DNA of 6,485 bases from an uncultured Eubacteriales bacterium (GTDB lineage Bacteria > Bacillota > Clostridia > Monoglobales > Monoglobaceae): NCBI GenBank assembly GCA_900552305.1, contig URZD01000126.1, forward strand, positions 1-6,485, in the 5' to 3' direction. Positions 1 to 4,269 of the stretch are shown piece by piece. Under the pieces are notes generated by a model, which ran no database searches, was not told the origin of the DNA, and saw only the letters and a program-made list of their open reading frames with translations. Each line of letters starts with the position of its first letter. The stretch's first letter is position 1. A program made the position numbers and the translations under genes.

Positions 1-89
1 TGTATTTATGCAAACCTTTTTTCCTCCGCCCGCCCGGCTCCCCCGCGCGTACGGTCCACTTCCGATAATTCCAATTATCGGAAGTGCGG
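1..89. repeat. Left arm of terminal inverted repeat (dispersed-repeat copy)
   Basis: Bases 1-89 match the reverse complement of 6397-6485 with two mismatches (positions 56 and 73, opposite 6430 and 6413). The first 55 bases are identical. The arm has a GC-rich outer part (pyrimidine-rich on this strand) and, at 57-86, a palindrome with 14-bp arms CACTTCCGATAATT and AATTATCGGAAGTG around a CC loop. The match stops sharply after CGG at 89. No coding potential is seen. I infer a multi-copy dispersed element that continues beyond the window; its family is not recognised. A subterminal hairpin recalls some IS or REP-like elements, but that is only a resemblance. Confidence 0.85.
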
Positions 90-98
90 ACGCCGTAC
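49..98. repeat. Nested palindrome extending past the repeat edge
   Basis: The 14-bp palindrome at 57-86 is enclosed by a second complementary pair, GTACGG (49-54) and CCGTAC (93-98), with a short TC/GA-type pairing between them. The whole folds as one hairpin of roughly 22 paired bases with small bulges. The outer right arm (93-98) lies outside the 89 bases shared with the other window end, where it has no counterpart. Transcribed from the leftward promoter at 180-208, it would make a very stable RNA hairpin. It lacks a U-run, so it is not a standard terminator. Confidence 0.6.
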
Positions 99-179
99 CC
101 GATTTTAAGTAGTGTCACCACAACTAACTAACTTAAAAAGCAAATTATGTACATAGTTACTGCGTCCTTTGTCTCCTTC

Positions 180-208
180 ATTATATACGCAAGATTTTCG
201 TTTGTCAA
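180..208 (-). promoter_or_regulatory. Strong sigma-A-type promoter, reading left out of the window
   Basis: On the minus strand a perfect -35 TTGACA (208-203) and a perfect -10 TATAAT (185-180) are separated by 17 bp, giving a predicted start near 173. The transcript would run about 170 nt through 90-173 and the whole left repeat before leaving the window. The only minus-strand ATG close by (143-141) opens an eight-codon frame, so the real target is probably outside. GGACGC in the early RNA (167-162 on the plus strand) can pair with GCGTCC (93-88), so the leader is probably structured. Confidence 0.7.
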
Positions 209-317
209 GAATGAATGGCTAAATAAACCCCGCTTTTCCTATACAAAAAAACATTTCCTTTTTGTGCAAAATGGCTAATCAAACGCTCAAACCCCTTTTG
301 TTTCAAGGGGTTCGGGC

Positions 318-346
318 ATTATAGCAATTTACACCATATCTCAAAT
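318..346 (-). promoter_or_regulatory. Candidate extended -10 promoter, leftward
   Basis: The minus strand carries TG-C-TATAAT (-10 at 323-318) with TTGAGA 15 bp upstream, or TTTGAG at 16 bp. Transcription would start close to the hairpin AACCCCTT-(7 nt)-AAGGGGTT at 290-312. It could serve a small RNA or be a chance AT-rich match. No target gene is visible before the stronger promoter at 180-208. Confidence 0.3.
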
Positions 347-446
347 TTTGACAATCGCGGAAATAAGTTCTATATTTTATACCGCGATATTAAAAGAATT
401 TTTATCAGTCTGTTTTGACATTAAAAAAACCTTTCCTATATAAATG

Positions 447-986
447 TTACCGCATTATTATCGGCTTTAATTTTTTATACGACAAAAACGTAATAAGCGA
501 CAATGCCGCGCCCTTGCACAGGTTGAACGGCGTAATCGTTGACAGAACAAGAGACAGCTTTGTTCCGAAATCCGCCGTCGGCATATAGAGCGGAAGCATA
601 ATATATAAATTTGTGACTGCCCCCGCGACGGTCATTGCAAAAACCGCGGCGGTCATTCCGAGAGCCGCGCCGCGGCGGGTGCGTACGCGCTTATATATCA
701 GACCCGCAACAAGCACAAAAATTCCGTTTATCACGAAATTTGCAAACTCGCCGACAAAACCGGTTGACGTTATCGCGCAATGCAGAACGTTTTTCACAAG
801 CTCAATTATCACCCCGGCGGCGGGTCCCATAGCGAACGTGCCTATAAGCGCCGGGAGGTCGGAAATCTCTATTTCAAGAAATCCGCCCACCTTCAAGCCG
901 ATAACGCTGCCGAGCAGCTGCAAGATAAATGCCGCCGCAGACAGCGCTCCTATACGCGAGATGTTTTTTGTGTTTAATCTTTTCAT
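447..986 (-). CDS. ribU: ECF transporter substrate-binding (S) component, riboflavin uptake
   Basis: A 179-residue integral membrane protein, the usual size for an S component, with about six hydrophobic segments. Features typical of RibU are a conserved stretch near residues 38-68 (EISDLPALIGTFAMGPAAG, then ELVKN), a TNLYIMLPLY segment near 125-134, and the C-terminal TPFNLCKGA followed by YKKLKP (about 152-174). The start is the ATG at 986 because AGGAG lies 7 bases upstream; a longer frame beginning at 1064 would run through the terminator and has no ribosome binding site. RibU binds riboflavin and works with a shared energising module (two ATPases and EcfT), which is not encoded here. The FMN riboswitch just upstream supports the riboflavin assignment independently of the protein. 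No frameshift or truncation is seen. Confidence 0.92.
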   Translation of the reverse strand: MKRLNTKNISRIGALSAAAFILQLLGSVIGLKVGGFLEIEISDLPALIGTFAMGPAAGVIIELVKNVLHCAITSTGFVGEFANFVINGIFVLVAGLIYKRVRTRRGAALGMTAAVFAMTVAGAVTNLYIMLPLYMPTADFGTKLSLVLSTITPFNLCKGAALSLITFLSYKKLKPIIMR

Positions 987-1010
987 TTTATTCTCCTGCC
1001 TTTCCGGGGC

Positions 1011-1073
1011 AAAACAAAAACCCCAAGTATTACAGTCCGAAAACTTTCGGACCGCCAAAGACACTCAGGGTTT
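1011..1073 (-). terminator. Riboswitch-controlled intrinsic terminator ahead of ribU
   Basis: Read on the minus strand, AAACCCTGAGTGT (1073-1061) pairs, with G-U wobbles, with ATACTTGGGGTTT (about 1030-1018). Inside it is a perfect 8-bp stem GTCCGAAA/TTTCGGAC (1051-1034). The stem is followed by a U-rich run, TTTTTGTTTT (1020-1011). It sits between the riboswitch and the ribU start. A 6-bp match, CTTTGG in the terminator's upstream arm against CCAAAG in the riboswitch 3' half (plus-strand positions 1055-1060 and 1119-1124), offers a possible antiterminator. Confidence 0.85.
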
Positions 1074-1090
1074 GAATATATAAATTTATC

Positions 1091-1254
1091 ACTTCTCTCA
1101 TCCGGACTTTACCGTCGGCTTTGGAATTTCACCAAATCGTGCCTTATCGGATTCACAAATCAAGCGCACACCGCGTCCGACCTGCGTATATCCAAGGCTT
1201 GCGGGCTTTACCGCCGGTGGGGAATTACGCAAAACGCTCACCCCGCCCTGAAGT
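1091..1254 (-). promoter_or_regulatory. FMN riboswitch (RFN element)
   Basis: The minus strand carries the RFN signature blocks in order: CAGGGCGGGGTG, then CCCCACCGGCGGTAAAGCCC, a variable arm, GGTGAAATTCC, GCCGACGGTAAAGTCCGG and GATGAGAGAAG. The closing helix P1 is formed by ACTTC (1254-1250) and GAAGT (1095-1091). In this family FMN binding stabilises the aptamer and, with a downstream terminator such as that at 1011-1073, stops transcription. It therefore predicts lower riboflavin uptake when FMN is plentiful. A plus-strand reading frame over this segment is a by-product of the RNA's conserved sequence. Confidence 0.97.
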
Positions 1255-1265
1255 TTCTACCTATT

Positions 1266-1293
1266 ATTATATACCGCTATTTTTATTTGTCAA
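1266..1293 (-). promoter_or_regulatory. ribU promoter
   Basis: Perfect -35 TTGACA (1293-1288) and perfect -10 TATAAT (1271-1266), spacer 16 bp, on the minus strand. The predicted start (about 1259) is only a few bases before the riboswitch P1 helix at 1254. The -35 box begins 15 bp after the stop codon of the upstream ykvI-like gene, and no terminator separates them, so readthrough from that gene would also pass through the riboswitch. Confidence 0.85.
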
Positions 1294-1308
1294 TAGTTTT
1301 TTAAAAAA

Positions 1309-2358
1309 TTATCCCTTTTTCAGATAGGAAATGACAACCATTCCGAGCCAAACAAAGCCGAGAACTCCGAAGGCGGTGTACAAATATGCGATTAAGTCGG
1401 AGAAACCGAGCCCCGCAAACGGAATTGCGGCAAGGCACAAAATTGCGGCGCAGACGGCACGGTCGAAAACGGTTTTTATCTTCAGCTCCGACAGTATGCC
1501 AAAGCCGTGGGAAACCGCGGTCGTACAAAGAGCCATAAACAGCACGGCGGAGTACACCGCCTCATATGCGGGACCCTGCATTGCGGCTATTTCAAAGAGC
1601 GGCATATCCGCATCGGCAATATCCGCAAAATAGATATTCAGCGCGGTCCACACCATAAAAATCAGTACGCCGAGGACAACTCCGCTCAAAACCGCCGAGC
1701 GCGTCATGTCCCTTCTTGACGCCTGCGCCGCAAGCGGCACCAAAACCGCGCCCGCGGTAATCGTGTTATAGCTTGCGTAGCAAAGCGCGGAAACAAGAGG
1801 GTTGCGGCGGGTCTGCTCGAACGATGAGAACACCGCCGCACCGCCGTAAAGCGCGGAGGATATGCAAAGGAAAACCATTCCGCCGATCATGAGCGGCACC
1901 ATGACCGTATTCAGCGTTACCACGCCTTTTATATCGAACACAAACACTATAAAGCACAGTGCGGCAAGCAGAAAAATGCCGCAGTGCTGCCTTACCGAAA
2001 ATATACGGCAAAAAAGCGTGCCGCAACCGGAGAGCATGACAAAAAAGCCGCAGAACATATAAAGGAACAAAAAGATTCTGATAAGCGGCGCGAACGAGCC
2101 GGCGGCGGTTTTTACAAGACCTCCGAAGGTGAAATCGCCGTTTTTTTCGGAAAGCGACATTATTATATAGGAAATCAAAGCAAAAAACAGTGACGCGAGG
2201 ATTATCCCGGTAAAGTCCGTTCGGCTGCTGAAATTGAAGTATTCCAGAATCTCGCGGCCGGACGCAAACCCCGCGCCGATTACAAGTCCGATATACACAA
2301 AGGAAATCTGAGCCGTTTTTTTCAGTGAGTTTTCATTTTTTTGCCCGGACAAGTTCAC
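1309..2358 (-). CDS. ykvI: YkvI-family polytopic membrane protein (putative transporter)
   Basis: A 349-residue hydrophobic protein with about ten predicted membrane helices (roughly 15-35, 50-70, 92-117, 127-143, 148-171, 186-210, 222-245, 263-287, 300-317, 320-346). The first helix carries GAGFASGREILEYF, the hallmark glycine-rich motif of the YkvI family (COG3949), distantly related to APC/LeuT-fold transporters. The segment CYASYNTITAGAVLVPLA near 193-210 also fits. The family's substrate is not established. The start is a GTG at 2358; AGAGAGG lies about 10 bases upstream, and no in-frame ATG precedes the first helix, so GTG is the best choice though TTG at codon 3 is possible. It is divergent from rpmG and lies upstream of ribU on the same strand. 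The symbol follows the B. subtilis family name; orthology is inferred. Confidence 0.82.
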   Translation of the reverse strand: MNLSGQKNENSLKKTAQISFVYIGLVIGAGFASGREILEYFNFSSRTDFTGIILASLFFALISYIIMSLSEKNGDFTFGGLVKTAAGSFAPLIRIFLFLYMFCGFFVMLSGCGTLFCRIFSVRQHCGIFLLAALCFIVFVFDIKGVVTLNTVMVPLMIGGMVFLCISSALYGGAAVFSSFEQTRRNPLVSALCYASYNTITAGAVLVPLAAQASRRDMTRSAVLSGVVLGVLIFMVWTALNIYFADIADADMPLFEIAAMQGPAYEAVYSAVLFMALCTTAVSHGFGILSELKIKTVFDRAVCAAILCLAAIPFAGLGFSDLIAYLYTAFGVLGFVWLGMVVISYLKKG

Positions 2359-2459
2359 TGCCGCACCGCCTCTCTTGTGGTTTGAAATGTTGCATTATGC
2401 AATATATAGTGTATTCGGCAGGACATACACATATTACACAAATTTTTCTGCAAAAACCA
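2359..2459. other. Divergent spacer with a TTGCAT-T-ATGCAA palindrome
   Basis: This spacer separates the leftward ykvI-like gene from the rpmG promoter. A perfect 13-base palindrome with arms TTGCAT (2390-2395) and ATGCAA (2397-2402) lies about 32 bp before the GTG start. It overlaps a weak minus-strand -10-like TATATT (2406-2401) that has no good -35 partner. The palindrome could be an operator for the ykvI-like gene; no known regulator box is recognised. Confidence 0.35.
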
Positions 2460-2488
2460 TTGACAAGCACGGGAATATGTGATATTAT
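2460..2488 (+). promoter_or_regulatory. Promoter of the rpmG-secE-nusG unit
   Basis: Perfect -35 TTGACA (2460-2465), 17-bp spacer, -10 TATTAT (2483-2488). The predicted start is near 2495. The -10 context TGTGATATTAT is identical to that of the rplJ promoter (TGTGATATTAT at 4996-5006), so the two probably respond to the same housekeeping polymerase. Confidence 0.85.
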
Positions 2489-2495
2489 AGATATA

Positions 2496-2585
2496 CCTCT
2501 GAAAAGAGGCTTTATTTGTGTTGAAAAATATTATGCGCCGCCAAGCGCGGTTTTGCGGAGATATTTTGCGGAAAGGATGAAAAAA
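2496..2585 (+). promoter_or_regulatory. Structured 5' leader of rpmG
   Basis: The predicted transcript begins almost directly with a hairpin CCTCT-GAAA-AGAGG (2496-2509) closed by a GNRA-type GAAA loop, then CTTTATTTG. The U-run is too interrupted for a strong terminator; a 5' stabilising hairpin is at least as likely. A second stem pairs AAAATAT (2525-2531) with ATATTTT (2561-2567) around a GC-rich inner hairpin CCGC/GCGG (2538-2550). No known riboswitch is recognised. Confidence 0.4.
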
Positions 2586-2735
2586 ATGAGAGTTAAGATT
2601 ACTTTAGCTTGCACAGAATGTAAGCAGAGAAACTACGACACCATGAAGAACAAGAAGAACGATCCGGACAGGCTCGAGATGAACAAGTATTGCAGATTTT
2701 GCAAAAAGCATACTCTTCATAAGGAAACAAAGTAA
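2586..2735 (+). CDS. rpmG: Large-subunit ribosomal protein L33, zinc-binding form
   Basis: A 49-residue basic protein that matches bacterial L33 end to end (MRVKITLACTECKQRNY at the start, YCRFCKKHTLHKETK at the end). Cysteines 9, 12, 36 and 39 form two CxxC pairs, the zinc-ribbon (C+) version; zinc-free paralogues lack them. The start at 2586 gives the standard N-terminus with AAAGG 9 bases upstream. An in-frame ATG at 2577 would add three residues and overlap that ribosome binding site. A much longer upstream frame runs through the promoter and is not real. It is the first gene of the block, 29 bases ahead of secE. L33 sits near the ribosomal E site. Confidence 0.97.
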   Translation: MRVKITLACTECKQRNYDTMKNKKNDPDRLEMNKYCRFCKKHTLHKETK

Positions 2736-2764
2736 TTATCTACGAAAGTATGAGGTAGTTTAAA

Positions 2765-2971
2765 ATGGAAAAGAAACCAAATGTGCTCACAAGAGCGAAA
2801 GAATGGTTTATTGACATGAAGGCCGAACTGAAAAGAGTTGTATGGCCGTCGTTTGCAAAAGTCAGACAGAACACGCTGATCGTACTTATATTTGTTTTGA
2901 TTGTCGGCGCGTTAATCTGGATTCTGGACTGGCTGTTTACTTACGGTATGTCTTTGTTAATCAGCAGATAA
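2765..2971 (+). CDS. secE: Preprotein translocase subunit SecE
   Basis: A 68-residue protein, the short single-helix form typical of Gram-positive bacteria. An amphipathic N-terminal part (about 8-30) contains the conserved ELKRVVWPSFAKVRQNT segment (21-37), followed by one membrane helix (about 38-59). SecE clamps SecY in the SecYEG channel for protein export. GAGG lies 9 bases before the ATG. Its place between rpmG and nusG is the classic arrangement and supports the call despite the short length. Confidence 0.96.
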   Translation: MEKKPNVLTRAKEWFIDMKAELKRVVWPSFAKVRQNTLIVLIFVLIVGALIWILDWLFTYGMSLLISR

Positions 2972-2972
2972 C

Positions 2973-3002
2973 AGGAGGGAAGGGCATTAGGTCCCGATTA
3001 TT
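2973..3002 (+). promoter_or_regulatory. Unusual ribosome-binding region of nusG
   Basis: A strong AGGAGG (2973-2978) lies 24 bases before the nusG ATG at 3003, too far for normal use. The closer TAGG (2988-2991) is weak. GGGA (2977-2980) can pair with TCCC (2992-2995), which would fold out the spacer and bring the strong site to about 7 bases from the ATG. An in-frame TAG at 2988 rules out an upstream ATG start. Confidence 0.5.
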
Positions 3003-3527
3003 ATGTCGCAGGAAGCTAAATGGTATGTTGCCCACACCTACTCGGGTTACGAGAACAAGGTTAAGGCTGACATAGAAAAGACGATTGAAAATCGTAATAT
3101 GCAAGACGTAATACAGGAAATCAGCGTTCCCATGGAAGAGGTTGTCGAGGTTAAGGACGACAAAAAGAAAACGGTTATGCGCAAAATTTTCCCCGGCTAT
3201 GTAATCATAAAAATGATTATGACGGACGAAAGCTGGTATGTTGTAAGAAACTGCCGCGGCGTTACCGGATTTGTCGGACCCGGCTCAAAGCCTGTTCCTC
3301 TTACGGATGAAGAGCTTGCAAGCATCGGTCTGGAAAAGAAGAAGGCTGTTGAAATCGGCTTTGAGGTCGGTGACAGTATTCGCGTTAAGTACGGTCCGCT
3401 TGAGGGCTTTGTCGGCGTAATCGATGCAATCGTTATGGATAAGCAAAAGATAAAAGCCAAAATTTCAATGTTTGGCAGAGATACCGACGTTGAGCTTGAA
3501 TTCAACCAGGTAGAAGCATTGAGCTAA
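3003..3527 (+). CDS. nusG: Transcription elongation/termination factor NusG
   Basis: A 174-residue protein of normal family length. The N-terminal NGN domain (about 5-105) starts with AKWYVAHTYSGYENKV and contains RKIFPGYVIIKM and WYVVRNCRGVTGFVG (78-92), the surface that contacts RNA polymerase. The C-terminal KOW domain (about 121-174) begins with GDSIRVKYGPLEGFVGVI and ends with SMFGRDTDVELEFNQVE. In Firmicutes NusG modulates pausing and termination and can couple transcription to translation through the KOW domain. It follows secE by 31 bases. The ATG at 3003 is the only plausible start. No insertion or damage is seen. Confidence 0.97.
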   Translation: MSQEAKWYVAHTYSGYENKVKADIEKTIENRNMQDVIQEISVPMEEVVEVKDDKKKTVMRKIFPGYVIIKMIMTDESWYVVRNCRGVTGFVGPGSKPVPLTDEELASIGLEKKKAVEIGFEVGDSIRVKYGPLEGFVGVIDAIVMDKQKIKAKISMFGRDTDVELEFNQVEALS

Positions 3528-3714
3528 GCGTATTATAAAGGGCGGCGCGGCGTTTTTACGCGCGGATGTCCGCGTTTATAATCAGTGTTTGGCAGGCAGC
3601 CGATGCACGGCGCGGCGAATGCCGCTGCGGTTTCCGGTCGCGGCTGACAATGCACAAAAATCAGTTACCCACACGGCTAATGCCGTATTTATATATCCGC
3701 ATTCTTTGCGGGTA
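3528..3714 (+). promoter_or_regulatory. Structured nusG-rplK spacer and rplK leader
   Basis: This gene-free stretch is more GC-rich than its surroundings and dense in hairpins. They are CGCGG/CCGCG (3561-3574), GCGGC-GAAT-GCCGC inside an outer CAGCCG/CGGCTG pairing (about 3597-3648), ACGGC-TAAT-GCCGT (3673-3686) and CCGCA-TTCTT-TGCGG (3697-3711). The first could act as a weak nusG terminator but has only TTTATAAT after it. CCCAC (3668-3672) could pair with GTGGG (3715-3719) of the L1 site downstream, an alternative to that site's own fold. A minus-strand frame here (3582-3776) looks like chance. Confidence 0.5.
3555..3582 (+). promoter_or_regulatory. Candidate internal promoter for rplK-rplA
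   Basis: A perfect -10 TATAAT (3577-3582) is preceded at 16 bp by TTTACG (3555-3560), matching four of six -35 consensus bases. The predicted start near 3589 would give a leader of about 190 nt that includes the L1 site. The GC-rich spacer folds as a hairpin in the RNA of the upstream unit, so a weak terminator and a promoter may overlap here. Confidence 0.4.
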
Positions 3715-3754
3715 GTGGGAGGGGCGGCGAAAACGCCGTACCCGATATTACCAC
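3715..3754 (+). promoter_or_regulatory. L1-binding site mimic upstream of rplK
   Basis: GTGG (3715-3718) pairs with CCAC (3751-3754). After a GA dinucleotide comes a stem GGG and CGGCG (3722-3729) closed by AAAA against CGCCG and CCC (3734-3743), leaving an asymmetric 3' loop GATATTA (3744-3750). E. coli 23S rRNA at the L1 stalk, as I recall it, has the same order: GUGGGAGG, a stem, then GAAAUACCAC. Binding of free ribosomal protein L1 here would repress rplK-rplA. The ribosome binding site GGGAGG (3765-3770) follows 10 bases after the helix. Confidence 0.75.
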
Positions 3755-3780
3755 GTTTGTGAAAGGGAGGTGTCATTAAA

Positions 3781-4206
3781 ATGGCGCAGAAGATTACAGG
3801 TTACATCAAATTACAGATTGAGGCAGGAAAGGCTACACCGGCTCCTCCGGTTGGTCCGGCTCTCGGTCAGCACGGCGTAAACATCATGGATTTTTGTAAG
3901 CAGTTCAATGAGAAGACAAGCAAGGACGCAGGTCTTGTTATCCCGGTAGTTATTACTGTTTACCAGGACAGATCGTTCTCATTCATTACAAAGACCCCGC
4001 CGGCGGCAGTTCTTATCAAGAAGGCTTGTAAGATACAGAGCGGTTCGGGCGTTCCGAACAAGACTAAGGTTGCAGAGCTTTCAAAGGCTGACCTCAAGGC
4101 TATTGCCGAGCAGAAAATGCCTGACCTTAACGCGGCATCGGTTGAAGCAGCAATGTCTATGATTGCCGGTACAGCAAGGTCTATGGGCGTTACCGTTGAA
4201 GAGTAA
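3781..4206 (+). CDS. rplK: Large-subunit ribosomal protein L11
   Basis: A 141-residue protein of standard length. The N-terminal domain (1-about 70) carries the proline-rich PAPPVGPALGQHGVNIMDFC segment (20-39) that faces the factor-binding site. The C-terminal domain (about 75-141) contains KTPPAAVLIKKACKIQSGSG and the SMIAGTARSMGVTVE tail, which binds the GTPase-associated region of 23S rRNA. GGGAGG lies 10 bases before the ATG. It is paired with rplA, as is usual, and is preceded by an L1-site mimic. Confidence 0.98.
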   Translation: MAQKITGYIKLQIEAGKATPAPPVGPALGQHGVNIMDFCKQFNEKTSKDAGLVIPVVITVYQDRSFSFITKTPPAAVLIKKACKIQSGSGVPNKTKVAELSKADLKAIAEQKMPDLNAASVEAAMSMIAGTARSMGVTVEE

Positions 4207-4216
4207 TTTGAATTAA

Positions 4217-4252
4217 GTGGGAGGAATGAAACGGTACATTCTGTATAACCAC
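4217..4252 (+). promoter_or_regulatory. Second L1-binding site mimic, between rplK and rplA
   Basis: GTGG (4217-4220) pairs with CCAC (4249-4252). Then GA, a stem GGAATG (4223-4228) against CATTCT (4237-4242) with an 8-base loop, and an asymmetric 3' loop GTATAA (4243-4248). The architecture matches the site at 3715-3754: same GTGGGAGG 5' side, same GA, same A/T-rich 3' loop, same CCAC. The inner stem differs in sequence, which argues for conserved structure rather than recent duplication. The rplA ribosome binding site (4256-4261) begins 3 bases after the helix, so L1 binding could block initiation directly. Confidence 0.75.
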
Positions 4253-4269
4253 GATAGGAGGAAATTATA

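Larger units (their letters stand above)
90..446. other. AT-rich intergenic region without a gene
   Basis: No open reading frame with a credible ribosome binding site is seen on either strand. The region holds a strong leftward promoter (180-208) and a second, weaker leftward one (318-346, TGC-TATAAT extended -10). It also holds a hairpin AACCCCTT/AAGGGGTT (290-297 and 305-312) and a stem ATCGCGG/CCGCGAT (354-360 and about 382-388) downstream of ribU. Two rightward TTGACA boxes have -10-like partners: 348-353 with TATATT at 371-376, and 415-420 with TATAAA at 439-444. No convincing intrinsic terminator for ribU is visible; the stems lack a proper U-run on the minus strand. Confidence 0.6.

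Noticed and set aside
245..312. A small RNA gene starting near 311 with the AACCCCTT hairpin.
   Set aside because: The promoter has only a partial -35 and the tail is an A/T hairpin rather than a clear terminator, so it is not called as a gene.
987..1064. Longer RibU start giving 26 extra residues.
   Set aside because: That stretch is the riboswitch terminator; AGGAG is placed for the ATG at 986.
613..1083. Plus-strand 156-codon frame opposite ribU.
   Set aside because: A shadow of the ribU coding sequence; no ribosome binding site and composition typical of an antisense frame.
1121..1327. Plus-strand open frame of 68 codons.
   Set aside because: It runs opposite the FMN riboswitch and ribU promoter and has no ribosome binding site; the conserved RNA explains the sequence.
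2325..2585. Long N-terminal extension of rpmG.
   Set aside because: It covers the promoter at 2460-2488 and the start of the divergent gene; L33 is complete from 2586 with its own ribosome binding site.
3582..3776. Minus-strand open frame of 64 codons in the nusG-rplK spacer.
   Set aside because: No start context or recognisable protein features; it lies over hairpins and the L1 site of the plus-strand leader.
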